Part shown: positions 40,544-50,562 of the stretch, piece after piece
Position numbering within the stretch: position 1 is the first letter of the stretch
Layout: each line of letters begins with the position of its first letter
Position numbers and translations under genes: made by a program
NCBI GenBank assembly: GCA_016865035.1
Contig: CP018227.1
Span: 2,137,501-2,201,500, forward strand
Direction: 5' to 3'
Length of the DNA: 64,000 nucleotides
Source of the DNA: Kordiimonadales bacterium IMCC3096
Lineage (GTDB): Bacteria > Pseudomonadota > Alphaproteobacteria > Minwuiales > Minwuiaceae
The notes under the pieces: model-generated
Databases searched by the model: none
Told to the model about the DNA's origin: nothing
What the model saw: the letters and a program-made list of their open reading frames with translations, nothing else

Positions 40544-41362
40544 TCAGCCTGCTGAATCGCGCTCCGGCCCCTGCAGGGTGACGCCGCCATCCACCACCAG
40601 CGTCTGGCCGGTGACATAGCGGGCCTGCGCGGAGATCAGGAACCGGATCGCCATGCCAACGTCCCAGCCGGTGCCTTCCAGGCCCAGCAGGGAGGCCTTG
40701 CGGCGCTGCTCCCGCGCCGCATCGCTCATCCCCCGCGCGTAGACCATCGGCGTGTAGACCGGACCCGGGGCGACGCAGTTGACCCGGATGCCGTCCGGCC
40801 CGTGGTCCACCGCCATTGCACGGGTCAGCGCGATCACCGCCCCCTTGGACGTGGTGTAGGCGGTCAGGCCGCGCGGACGCAGCGCGGAGATGGAGGAGAC
40901 ATTGACGATCGCGCCCCCGTCACCGCTTTCGCACATGGCGGGAATGGCGAAGCGGGAGGTCAGGTACATGGTCTCCACATTGACCTGCATCACCCGCTGC
41001 CACTCGGTCTGGCTCATGGCGACGACACTGCCGCGGCTGCCAATACCGACATTGTTGACCAGCCCGTCCAGACGGCCGAAGGCCGCCAGCGTCCGCGCCA
41101 CCATGTTCCGGCAATCGTCCTCCCGCGTCGCGTCACCATCGATCGCCGCTGCCGAGCCGCCTGCGTCGCGGATCATCCGGACCGTTGCCTCGGCCAGGTC
41201 CGCCTGACGGTCGACCACCATCACGTCCGCCCCGGCGCGGGCGAGCAGCAGTGCCGCCGCACGCCCGTTGCCGATGCCGTCACCGGCGGCGCCGCCCCCG
41301 ACAACCAGCACGGCCTTGCCTTCGAGACCGAAGGATTCCGTGGCCGGCTCCATGGCGGACAT
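40544..41362 (-). CDS. short-chain dehydrogenase/reductase
   Basis: The 272-residue SDR has an unusual nucleotide loop (VVGGGAAGDGIGNGRAAA), then NNVGIGSRG, the catalytic Ser in VSSISALRP, Tyr/Lys in YTTSKGAV, and the C-terminal ARYVTGQTLVVDGG. It is an NAD(P)-dependent oxidoreductase of unknown substrate. Start 41362 overlaps the GST stop by one base (TGATG); the long frame upstream is out of homology. It is the probable parent type of the fragment at 38691. Confidence 0.85.
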   Translation of the reverse strand: MSAMEPATESFGLEGKAVLVVGGGAAGDGIGNGRAAALLLARAGADVMVVDRQADLAEATVRMIRDAGGSAAAIDGDATREDDCRNMVARTLAAFGRLDGLVNNVGIGSRGSVVAMSQTEWQRVMQVNVETMYLTSRFAIPAMCESGDGGAIVNVSSISALRPRGLTAYTTSKGAVIALTRAMAVDHGPDGIRVNCVAPGPVYTPMVYARGMSDAAREQRRKASLLGLEGTGWDVGMAIRFLISAQARYVTGQTLVVDGGVTLQGPERDSAG

Positions 41363-42159
41363 CAGTCGCTCCCCCCGTCGAAACCGTCGGTGAAACGGAT
41401 GTCGCCCCGCTCCAGACCCCGGGCGACAATGTCGAAGCCGCCGGAACGGATCATCCATTCCAGGCGGTGGTCCCGATAGTGGCGACGGAAACCGCCGCCT
41501 TCCACCGCGCGATAGGCCTTGCCGATACTGGCGATGGAGGCTTCGGCCTCCGCCGCCGTGGTTGCGACCGCCGGAATCGCATTGACCCGATCCAGCCATG
41601 CCGCAAGCGCGCCGCCCGCCGCCGGCGCAAATCCGAACCCGCGGGAGGCATTGAGGAACGGCACCACCGCCAGATCGGCACGCCCGAATCGTGCGCCGGT
41701 CATCCATTCCGCATCGCCGAGCCGGGTCTCCAGCCAGCCAAAGAAGCCGTCGAGCTGTGCTTCAGCCCGGCCCCGCAGCGCATCGGCCTGCGCCCCCTCC
41801 GCGCGCCGGAAGTACCTCACCTCCCCCAGGCCCCAGTTCACGGCTTCCAGATGCGTGTCCATCACATCCTCGACCATGCGCACGCGCGCCCGCTCCGCCG
41901 GGGCTTCCGGCATCAGCGACGGTTCCGGCCATTTTTCCTCGAGATACTCCAGCATGATCGTGGAATCGAAGATGCGGCAGTCCCCGTCCACCAGCAGCGG
42001 TACTTCCCGCCGTGGATTGCCCTGCGCGAAATCCGCTGCTGCAGCGCCGGACCCCAGCCCCTCCGGCCGAACGAGGTTGAACGGAACGTCCTTGTGGCGC
42101 AGGGCGATCTTCACCTTCTGCGCGTAGGGCGAGAGGGGGTGTTCGTAGAGCTGGATCAT
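41362..42159 (-). CDS. glutathione S-transferase family protein
   Basis: The 265-residue protein has an N-terminal thioredoxin-like domain (MIQLYEHPLSPYAQKVKIAL, then REVPLLVDGDCRIFDSTIMLEYLEE, with the cis-Pro and the Asp/Ser glutathione contacts). A helical C-terminal domain contains RADLAVVPFL. The C-terminus is longer than usual by about 40 residues. AGGAGA lies six bases before ATG 42159. In this cluster it may open an ether or remove a halide in a catabolic route, or serve as a detoxifier. Confidence 0.85.
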   Translation of the reverse strand: MIQLYEHPLSPYAQKVKIALRHKDVPFNLVRPEGLGSGAAAADFAQGNPRREVPLLVDGDCRIFDSTIMLEYLEEKWPEPSLMPEAPAERARVRMVEDVMDTHLEAVNWGLGEVRYFRRAEGAQADALRGRAEAQLDGFFGWLETRLGDAEWMTGARFGRADLAVVPFLNASRGFGFAPAAGGALAAWLDRVNAIPAVATTAAEAEASIASIGKAYRAVEGGGFRRHYRDHRLEWMIRSGGFDIVARGLERGDIRFTDGFDGGSD

Positions 42160-42193
42160 CCCGTTCTCCTGTCCACGGGTTTCAGGGACATGC

Positions 42194-43762
42194 TCAGTAG
42201 CAGGTCGGCCAGGTCGCCAGCGGCTTGAACGACCCCCGCGGGGGAATGTCGATGTGCATGCGGCTGACATGGTGCGCCAGCCAGGCGCGGGTGTCGGCGG
42301 GGTTGATGATCTCGTCCACCTGCATGGCACCGGCGGCGGCGTTCGGACCCGTGTCGCGGGCAACCTCCGCCATCAGGCGGGCATGTTCCGCACCCCGGGC
42401 TTCCGGGTCCAGCTTCGCCAGCTTGTCGGCATAGACCACGTTCACGCCAACCGCCGGGTCCATGAAACTGATCTCCGCAGACGGCCAGGCGGCGACGGCG
42501 CGTCCCCCCATGCTGCTGCCCGACAGGGAGAAATAGGCGAGGCCGAAGGCCTTGCGCATCACCACGGTCAGGCGCGGCACCTCCACCAGCGCCAGTGCCT
42601 CCGCGAAGCGGATCGCCTTGGCCAGCAGATTGGCATGCTCCACCTGCCGCCCGACCATGAAGCCGGGCGTGTCCTGCATGAAGATCAGCGGGATGTTGTT
42701 GGCGTCGCAGAGGCTGAGGAAGGCCGTGGCCTTGTCGCAGGCATCGGGCGACAGCGCCCCGGCATAGATCACCGGCTGCGACGCGACGAAGCCCACCGAC
42801 CGACCGGCGATGCGCCCGAAGGCGGTGATCAGGCTGCGGCCGAAATTGGGCTTCAGTTCGAAGATGCTGCCGTCGTCGGTCATGCGCCGCAGCACCCGGC
42901 GCATGTCATAGGCCCGTGTGCGCTTCATCGGCACCAGATCGCTGATCTTGTCGTCCGGGCCGATGTTGGTGTCATAGGCGGTGCGCGGCGGTTCTTCCCA
43001 GCAGTTCTGTGGCAGATAGCCGAGCAGGGTCCGCACCTGGTCGATGGCATCATCCTCGTCCTTCGCGACCCGGTCGATCTGACCGGTCATGCGGTCGTGG
43101 ACCGAGGTGCCGCCCAGTTCCTCGAAGCCGATCTTCTCCCCCGTCGCGATCTCGATGACGCGCGGGCTGGTGACGGCCAGGCAGGTCCCCTCCACCTGAA
43201 TGACCACGTCGGAGAAGGCCGACTGGAAGGACGAACCGCCAAAGCTCTCGCCGCAGATCACGGAAATCATGGGGGAGCGCCTGCGGCGGCGCGCGTTGGC
43301 AATGTCGGGCGGGACCTTCACGAAACCTTCCGACCCCAGCGTGTCCGGGATGCGGGCGCCGCCAGTCTCCCCGAAATAGACACAGGGGGTGCCATCGGCC
43401 CAGGCGGTCTCGAAGATCCGGTGCAGCTTGCGGCTGCCGATGACGGAACTGGAGCCGCGCTTCACCGTGATGTCGTCACCGGCCACGGCCATGGCACGCC
43501 CGGCCACCGTGCCGAAACCGCCGATCTTGCCGTCGCCCGGCGTGTTGCCCCGATCCTCGACCCGATCCGAGACGGCGAAGGTGCCGACCTCGCTGAAGCT
43601 GTTCGGATCCACCAGCTTCGCGATCCTTTCGCGGATCGTGTAGCGGCCCTTCTCGTGGATGCGGTCGATCTTGTCCTGCCCACCCATTTCCGTGTGGATG
43701 GTTTCGCGGCGCGCGTCGAGCGCGGCACCGAGTTCGTTCAGGGTCTCTGCTTGCTGTTCCAT
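42194..43762 (-). CDS. acyl-CoA carboxylase carboxyltransferase (beta) subunit
   Basis: The 522-residue protein has two crotonase-like halves typical of propionyl-/methylcrotonyl-CoA carboxylase beta chains: YFGETGGARIPDT and ICGESFGGSSFQSAFSD in the first, FMQDTPGFMVGRQVE and MGGRAVAAWPSAEISFM in the second. It transfers carboxyl from biotin to an acyl-CoA. No biotin carboxylase or BCCP gene lies in the window, so the partner must be elsewhere or the protein acts as an acyl-CoA decarboxylase or transferase. The 237 bases upstream (43763-43999) hold no gene that I can see. Confidence 0.88.
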   Translation of the reverse strand: MEQQAETLNELGAALDARRETIHTEMGGQDKIDRIHEKGRYTIRERIAKLVDPNSFSEVGTFAVSDRVEDRGNTPGDGKIGGFGTVAGRAMAVAGDDITVKRGSSSVIGSRKLHRIFETAWADGTPCVYFGETGGARIPDTLGSEGFVKVPPDIANARRRRRSPMISVICGESFGGSSFQSAFSDVVIQVEGTCLAVTSPRVIEIATGEKIGFEELGGTSVHDRMTGQIDRVAKDEDDAIDQVRTLLGYLPQNCWEEPPRTAYDTNIGPDDKISDLVPMKRTRAYDMRRVLRRMTDDGSIFELKPNFGRSLITAFGRIAGRSVGFVASQPVIYAGALSPDACDKATAFLSLCDANNIPLIFMQDTPGFMVGRQVEHANLLAKAIRFAEALALVEVPRLTVVMRKAFGLAYFSLSGSSMGGRAVAAWPSAEISFMDPAVGVNVVYADKLAKLDPEARGAEHARLMAEVARDTGPNAAAGAMQVDEIINPADTRAWLAHHVSRMHIDIPPRGSFKPLATWPTCY

Positions 43763-43999
43763 TGTCCCTCCCCGGACGCTGGTTGCGACATTGCCAATGG
43801 GGGCAACCCGCCGGACCGGCAGGTTGCCTTTGCAGTCAGAACAGACTGGCCTGCCTCTGCGACACGGCAGACCAGTCCTTGCGCAGGGTCAGGACCCGGC
43901 CCTCGAAAGCCCGCGCCCGGAAACGCTCCCGTTGTTCCCGGGACCCGATGGTCAGGCGGCCCACTGCCGCCGGTGCCTGCAGGTTTCGGTGCAGGGACC

Positions 44000-45160
<1,161 letters not shown>

Positions 45161-45206
45161 CTAGAACAGATTGGGTGGTGATGGAAATGCCCGCGGGCGT
45201 CGCCGA

Positions 45207-46643
45207 TCAGTTCAGCAGAGGCGCAAAGCCCTGGCGCGGGCTGCCCACCACGCGCAGCCCGTCCCGCGCAACTTCCAGCACGGGCAGCAGACGTTCGCTC
45301 TGGCCATCCGCGCGCAGGCGGAACGTGCCGTAGTAGGCGGCAAAGCCCTGGTCATCCAGCAGGGCCGACTCACTGAAGACCGGCTGTCCCGCAGGCTGAT
45401 CCCGGATCAGTGTGGCGGCCAGGGCAATGGCGTCATATCCCAGCATGGCGATCCGGTCCGGTTCCGTGCCGAAAGTGGCGCTGAAGCGACTGGCGAAACT
45501 GTTGTAGAAGCCCGGGTCGGGGCCCGGGAACCAGCCGCCGATCAGGGTCGGTTCCGATTGCAGGTCACTGGCAAACCAGCCGCCGAGTCCGAGGTACCTC
45601 ACCACCACGGGGTCAACGTCATAGAACGCCAGCAGGGGGGCGATCGTGGGCAGGCGGCTGGCAGGCTCGGCCAGCAGCACAGCGTCGAACGGCGGATCGC
45701 CAAGCGTATCCAGCACCTCCAGCCGCTCCAGCGCGGATTTCGAGATGGCGTCACCATTGCTTTCCAGCCGGGCCCGTTCCTCCTCCAGCGCCTGCCTGCG
45801 CAGGTCGTAGTCGGCGAATTCACGGGCATACTGCAGCAGCAGTTCATCGTCGGCTTCCGCGCCGGCCGGGTAGTAGGTCACCCGGACCAGCTCGCCAAGC
45901 GACTGTTCCATGGTCTCGACCAGGGCCTGATGCACCCGGCGGCCATAGACCGAGTCCGGCAGGAAGGCGGCGATCTTGCTGTGGCCGCGGGCCAGTGCGA
46001 AGCCGATGATGGAGCGGACTTCGTTTGTCGGCGTTACCCCCAGGATATGGGCACCACGGCCCGCGACGGAACTGTCGTTGGAGAAGGCGAGTACCGGCAC
46101 CCCCGCCGGTTCGGCCACGGCATTGACCACCTGCACGTGATTGCCGAACAGGGGCCCGACAATGACTTCCGCGCCTTCCGCCAGGGCCAGGCGGGCGGCC
46201 TGCTCGGCCCCTTCCGGTGTGCCCTGGGTATCCTTCGGAATCAGGTTCAGCCGGGGTTGCTGCTGGTCGAACATGGCCAGCATTGCCGCGTCCAGCAGTC
46301 GCTGTCCCACCCCGGCCGCACGGCCAGTCAACGGCACCAGAATGGCGACCCGGACAGGCCGCTGGCCGTCCAGTTCGGGACGGTTGAGCAGGATCTGCTG
46401 CATCCTGAATCCCTCGGCGGAGCGGGTTTCAATGGAGCCGAAGGTCCCGGCGAGGCCGCCCGGTATCACCGGCTCGGCGGGTTTCGCTGGTGCGGCAGGC
46501 GCGGGTCTGGCCGGCGCGGCCTTCGCGACCGGTGCGGCTTCGGTGGCCGGTTTCTCCGCTGCCGGGTTGCTGCAGGCTGCCAGCCCGATCAGCAGCAGCC
46601 CGGAAACACCTGTGAGGAAACGGCTTCTGCGGCGGTCGGACAT
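45207..46643 (-). CDS. penicillin-binding protein activator LpoA-like lipoprotein
   Basis: The 478-residue lipoprotein has a lipobox GLAACS at residues ~20-25, an Ala/Pro-rich linker, then a type I periplasmic-binding fold (VRVAILVPLTGRAAGVGQRLLDAAMLAMFD, VGPLFGNHVQVVNAVA, LAFSNDSSVAG). This is the fold of the LpoA C-terminal domain; the N-terminal TPR domain of E. coli LpoA is missing. It probably modulates peptidoglycan synthases from the outer membrane. It is divergent from rsmI with 37 bases between, an arrangement kept from enterics (yraM/yraL). Confidence 0.8.
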   Translation of the reverse strand: MSDRRRSRFLTGVSGLLLIGLAACSNPAAEKPATEAAPVAKAAPARPAPAAPAKPAEPVIPGGLAGTFGSIETRSAEGFRMQQILLNRPELDGQRPVRVAILVPLTGRAAGVGQRLLDAAMLAMFDQQQPRLNLIPKDTQGTPEGAEQAARLALAEGAEVIVGPLFGNHVQVVNAVAEPAGVPVLAFSNDSSVAGRGAHILGVTPTNEVRSIIGFALARGHSKIAAFLPDSVYGRRVHQALVETMEQSLGELVRVTYYPAGAEADDELLLQYAREFADYDLRRQALEEERARLESNGDAISKSALERLEVLDTLGDPPFDAVLLAEPASRLPTIAPLLAFYDVDPVVVRYLGLGGWFASDLQSEPTLIGGWFPGPDPGFYNSFASRFSATFGTEPDRIAMLGYDAIALAATLIRDQPAGQPVFSESALLDDQGFAAYYGTFRLRADGQSERLLPVLEVARDGLRVVGSPRQGFAPLLN

Positions 46644-46680
46644 ATCTGCAATCCTTGCGGAATCGGCGTAACCTGCGGCC

Positions 46681-47562
46681 ATGGTCAGATCCTCTTCACA
46701 TGCCCGGCCGGGACCGCGCGCCCTGGCGCCGGGACTTTACGTCGTGGCCACCCCGATCGGCAATCTCGACGATCTGAGCCCGCGGGCACGTCACGTCCTG
46801 TCGTCCGCGGACCGGGTCCTGGCGGAGGACACGCGGGTCGCGCGGCGTCTGCTGCAGAGCTTCGGGGCCACCGCGACGCTGGATATCTACAACGATCACA
46901 ATGGGGCGAAAGTGAGGCCCGCCCTGCTGAACGCCCTCTCCGGCGGGGCCGCCATCGCCCTGACCAGCGACGCAGGCACGCCGCTGATCTCCGACCCCGG
47001 CTACAAGCTGGTGGATGAGGCGCGCGCGGCGGGCATTGCGGTGCACGCTGTGCCGGGACCGTCCGCGGTGATCACCGCCCTGTCGGTGGCGGGGCTGCCC
47101 AGTGACCGGTTCCTGTTCGGTGGGTTCCTGCCGCCGAAATCGGCGGCGCGCCGGAAGGTGCTGCAGGAGCTGGGCGCGGTGCAGGCGACGCTTGTCTTCT
47201 ACGAGACCGCGAACCGGCTGCAGGCGGTGCTGGGGGACATGGCCGGGGTGCTGGGGGCCAGGCAGGTCGCCGTTGCCCGCGAACTGACCAAGATGTTCGA
47301 AGAAGTGCGGCGCGGTTCGATCCCCGAGCTGGTCGCGCACTACGCGCAGGCCGGTCAGCCGAAGGGGGAGATCGTTCTGGTTGTCGGCCCGCCCGCCGAT
47401 GATGCGGATGTGGAGGCGGTGGATATCGATGCCCTGCTGCGGGACCACCTGTCCCGGCTGCGCACCCGTGATGCCGTCGATGCGGTCGTTGCCGAGACGG
47501 GTCTGCCGCGCCGGGAGGTCTATCGTCGCGCCGTCGAACTGGCCCCGAAGAAGAGTGACTGA
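46681..47562 (+). CDS. rsmI: 16S rRNA (cytidine1402-2'-O)-methyltransferase
   Basis: The 293-residue tetrapyrrole-methylase-fold enzyme has GLYVVATPIGNLDDLSPRA, the AEDTRVARRLL motif, ALTSDAGTPLISDPGY and PGPSAVITALS, followed by FYETANRL and ARELTKMFEE, all diagnostic of RsmI. It uses S-adenosylmethionine to methylate C1402 in the 30S decoding centre. YraN starts two bases after its stop. Confidence 0.95.
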   Translation: MVRSSSHARPGPRALAPGLYVVATPIGNLDDLSPRARHVLSSADRVLAEDTRVARRLLQSFGATATLDIYNDHNGAKVRPALLNALSGGAAIALTSDAGTPLISDPGYKLVDEARAAGIAVHAVPGPSAVITALSVAGLPSDRFLFGGFLPPKSAARRKVLQELGAVQATLVFYETANRLQAVLGDMAGVLGARQVAVARELTKMFEEVRRGSIPELVAHYAQAGQPKGEIVLVVGPPADDADVEAVDIDALLRDHLSRLRTRDAVDAVVAETGLPRREVYRRAVELAPKKSD

Positions 47563-47563
47563 G

Positions 47564-47944
47564 ATGGCGCAACCGGCAGGCAGTCGCCAGAAGCGGCAGC
47601 GTGCCTTTCTGGCCGGGCGCGGGGCGGAGACACTGGCGGTCTGGATGCTGCGGCTGAAGGGCTATCGCATTGTCGGGCGCAACCTGCGGACGCCTGTGGG
47701 AGAGATCGATATCGTCGCCCGCCGTGGCAAGGTTGTGGCATTTGTCGAGGTGAAACGTCGCCCGGAAATGAGCGCCGCGCGCCGCGCCGTCAGCCGCAGC
47801 CAGCAGCAGCGAATCCTGCGCGCGGCCGAGTATCTGCGGGCTTCAGGCCAGTTGGGTGCGGATGTGCAGGGGTACCGTTTCGACCTGATTGCGGTCCTGC
47901 CACGCCGGTTGCCGGTGCATCTGCCGGATATGTGGCGGCCTTGA
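47564..47944 (+). CDS. YraN family protein (UPF0102)
   Basis: The 126-residue protein has an endonuclease-like fold: GRGAETLAVWMLRLKGYRIVGRNLRTPVGEIDIVAR followed by FVEVKRRPE. The Glu-Asp-Glu-Lys arrangement matches the restriction-enzyme-like PD-(D/E)xK core. Activity has not been firmly shown in the family. It directly follows rsmI, as in many proteobacteria. Confidence 0.9.
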   Translation: MAQPAGSRQKRQRAFLAGRGAETLAVWMLRLKGYRIVGRNLRTPVGEIDIVARRGKVVAFVEVKRRPEMSAARRAVSRSQQQRILRAAEYLRASGQLGADVQGYRFDLIAVLPRRLPVHLPDMWRP

Positions 47945-48040
47945 AATCGCCCGCTTTCGCTACCCAGATGCCGTATCATCGGTTGCATGATTCGCTGATC
48001 GGGCCGTGACAGCCCGCTCGCATGGACAGGAGACGGCCCA

Positions 48041-48661
48041 ATGTCAGTTCTTTCAACGGGATCCCGGGGATCGCGCGTTCTCGCGGTGGTGGCGCTTTGC
48101 AGTGCCGCCGGGCTGCTCGGCGGCTGTGCCGGTGCGATCTTCGGCGCGGGCGCAACCGCCGGTGTCAGCCTGGCGCAGGAACGCTCCATCGGCGATGCCA
48201 TCGACGATGCCACGATTTCCACCGCCCTCAGCACCAGCCTGCTGGAAGACAGTTTCCAGCTCTTCCGCGATGTCGATCACGAGGTGGTGGAAGGCCGTGT
48301 ACTGCTGACCGGCAAGGTGGAGAAGAACGAGAGCCGCCTGCGGGCAGAGGCGCTTGCCTGGAAGATCAAGGGCGTGAAGGAAGTCGCCAATGCCATCCAG
48401 GTGACGACGGAGGGGGGCTTCCAGAACTTTGCCCGTGACGTGCGGATCTCGACCGAACTGCGCGGCAAGATCATCGGTGATCCGGACGTCAATGGCATCA
48501 ACTACTCGCTGGAGACCGTCAACGGCACGATCTATCTGATCGGTATCGCGCAGGATGAGGCCGAACTGAACCGCGTGATCCGCCATGCCCGCAATATCGA
48601 GGGGGTCCGGAAGGTGGAGAGCTATGTTCGCCTGAAGAACGATCCTTCCCGCGGCAGCTGA
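48041..48661 (+). CDS. BON-domain outer-membrane lipoprotein (DolP/YraP-like)
   Basis: The 206-residue lipoprotein has lipobox LLGGCAG (Cys ~29), a Gly/Ala-rich segment, and two BON domains (about 50-120 and 130-200), with the typical VEGRVLLTGKV and VNGTIYLIG hairpins. The E. coli counterpart DolP maintains outer-membrane integrity at the division site. The gene order rsmI-yraN-dolP matches the enteric locus except for diaA. The 96 bases between yraN and this gene may hold its own promoter. Confidence 0.88.
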   Translation: MSVLSTGSRGSRVLAVVALCSAAGLLGGCAGAIFGAGATAGVSLAQERSIGDAIDDATISTALSTSLLEDSFQLFRDVDHEVVEGRVLLTGKVEKNESRLRAEALAWKIKGVKEVANAIQVTTEGGFQNFARDVRISTELRGKIIGDPDVNGINYSLETVNGTIYLIGIAQDEAELNRVIRHARNIEGVRKVESYVRLKNDPSRGS

Positions 48662-48667
48662 TCCGGT

Positions 48668-49474
48668 ATGGCGGAGAGCGACTGGCAGTCGGTTCTGCGC
48701 CGGGCCGCCGGCCTGGCCGACAGCGACCTGGATGTGGCGGAGGTGGCCCTGGCGCTTTCCATGGCGGACCATCCGGAACGTGACCCCGCACCCTATCGCC
48801 GGCATCTCGCCGAACTGGCGTCCGCTCCACCCGCCGCAGCACCGGCCGCGAGCTGGCTTGCCGAACGGCTGGCCGGGCAGTTCGACTATCGTGGCGACGG
48901 CCAGACCTACGATGACATGCGCAACGCAGACATGATGGCGGTGATCAACCGTCGTCGCGGTCTGCCTGTGGCGCTGGGGATCCTCTATATCCATGTCGCC
49001 CGTGCGCAGGGCTGGTCGCTGATGGGGCTGAATTTCCCCGGTCATTTCCTCCTGCGCCTGGCATTCCCGGAGGGGCTGGCGATCATTGACCCCTTCAACG
49101 GCGGACGTACCCGCACCATGGATGAACTGCAGGCCCTGCTGAACCGGATCGCGGGGCGGGATGTGGCGCTGCAGCCGGAGCACATGGCGGCGGTGCCGCT
49201 GCGCCATGTCCTGATGCGACTACAGAACAACATTCGCATCCGGGCGGAACAGTCGGGCGACCTGGACCGTGCCGCGGAGATCCTGCATCGCATCTCCCTG
49301 TTCGCACCGCGGGAGCCGGGTGTCTGGCTCGACCGGGCCGACCTGGCGGCGAAATCGGGAAACCTGATGGCGGCGCAGGAGATTCTGGACGATGGCCTGG
49401 CCCATCTTGAGGGCATGGCTGCCGTGCAACTGCTGGAAAAGGCACGGGAAAAGCTGACACGACGGCTGAACTGA
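48668..49474 (+). CDS. SirB1-family transglutaminase-like/TPR protein
   Basis: The 268-residue protein has the SirB1 core DMMAVINRRRGLPVALGILYIHVARAQG and NFPGHFLLRL, with 'R.G.P..l..iy' and the His of the inactive transglutaminase-like domain, and a TPR-type C-terminus (DLDRAAEILHRISLFAPREPGVWLDRADL). The family function is uncertain. It follows dolP by six bases. Confidence 0.82.
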   Translation: MAESDWQSVLRRAAGLADSDLDVAEVALALSMADHPERDPAPYRRHLAELASAPPAAAPAASWLAERLAGQFDYRGDGQTYDDMRNADMMAVINRRRGLPVALGILYIHVARAQGWSLMGLNFPGHFLLRLAFPEGLAIIDPFNGGRTRTMDELQALLNRIAGRDVALQPEHMAAVPLRHVLMRLQNNIRIRAEQSGDLDRAAEILHRISLFAPREPGVWLDRADLAAKSGNLMAAQEILDDGLAHLEGMAAVQLLEKAREKLTRRLN

Positions 49475-49508
49475 GCCACAATGGGCTTTTCCTGGGGAGG
49501 AACCAATC

Positions 49509-50279
49509 ATGAGCTGGAAAAACGTCGAGATCGAGCGTCGCGGCAAGGTGGCCATCGTCACCATGGACCGCCACGAGAAGCTGAATGCCTTCAACCCGAC
49601 CCTGATGCGGGAGATGACGGAAGTGGGGCTGTCATTTCACGATGACCGCGAGGTCCACGCCGTGGTCCTGCGGGGCAATGACAATTATTTCTCGTCCGGC
49701 GCGGATCTGACCGATGCCGACATGTGGCGCACCGAAGGCCTGAGCGAACTGGACATCCGTGACCGTTTTCGCATGGGCGGACGCCTGTGCGATGCCTGGG
49801 AGAAGATGCCCCAGATCACCGTCGCGGCGATGGAGAAGATGGCGGTCGGTGCAGGCTTCGCGCTGCCGCTGGCGCTGGACTGGCGGGTGCTGGGCCGCTC
49901 CGCCTTTCTGTATGTGCCGGAGATCAAGATCGGCCTGAACCTGCAGTGGGGCGCACAGCCCCGCCTGACGCGGCTGGTCGGTCCGGCGCGGGCCAAGCGC
50001 ATCATCATCCTCTGCGAGAAGATGGGGGCGGCGCAGGCGCTGGACTGGGGTCTGGTCGACGAAGTCGCCGACGACGGCAAGACCGCGGAACGGGCGCTCG
50101 AGCTGGCCGAGACCGCAGCCTCGATGCCGCCGACCGCCGTCAGGATGGTGAAGGAGGCGGTGAACGCCACCGCGAACGCCCTGAACCAGGTCTCCAGCTA
50201 CGCTGATTTCGACCAGAGCTGGCTCGGCGCGAACCTCTCGGCAGCCCAGGAGGCCCGGGAGTCGTTCAGCAAGAAATAG
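49509..50279 (+). CDS. enoyl-CoA hydratase/isomerase family protein
   Basis: The 256-residue crotonase shows VTMDRHEKLNAFNP, the oxyanion segment GNDNYFSSGADL, KMAVGAGFALPLALD and YVPEIKIGLN. The second Glu is present in VPE, but the first catalytic Glu position lies in a GFALP segment without acid. A true hydratase role is therefore doubtful. GGGGAGG precedes the ATG. After it, the stretch 50280-50562 holds no gene but two related degenerate repeats. Confidence 0.82.
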   Translation: MSWKNVEIERRGKVAIVTMDRHEKLNAFNPTLMREMTEVGLSFHDDREVHAVVLRGNDNYFSSGADLTDADMWRTEGLSELDIRDRFRMGGRLCDAWEKMPQITVAAMEKMAVGAGFALPLALDWRVLGRSAFLYVPEIKIGLNLQWGAQPRLTRLVGPARAKRIIILCEKMGAAQALDWGLVDEVADDGKTAERALELAETAASMPPTAVRMVKEAVNATANALNQVSSYADFDQSWLGANLSAAQEARESFSKK

Positions 50280-50356
50280 GGGTGGCTGGCGCGACCGGTC
50301 ACCAACAGCGAACGCAGGGCGGAGGGGCGGCTCATTTGAACCGACCGTCCCTCCCT

Positions 50357-50552
50357 GACGCTGTGCCCGGACTCGATCCGAGTATCCAGCGTGCAATCTG
50401 GTTCGGATCAGTGCCGCGAGCGTCGTGAGTGGGCAGGACATTGGTGCTCACCGCTCCCACCCCACCGACGCCGTACCCGGACTTGATCCTGGTACACAGC
50501 AGTGCCGCCCCGGCGCGGGAGGCCGGGCGCACGGATCAGGTCCGCGAGCGTC
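50357..50552. repeat. two degenerate copies of a REP-like intergenic repeat
   Basis: The 34-base segments at 50357-50390 and 50467-50500 (both around CCCGGACT.GATCC) agree at 27 positions. Each is followed by a related 20-base block containing GGATCAG and CCGCGAGCGTC (50405-50424 and 50533-50552). This matches the look of dispersed 'cccggac.tgatccgg' palindromic repeats of alphaproteobacteria. Confidence 0.5.
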
Positions 50553-50562
50553 CTGCAGGCAA

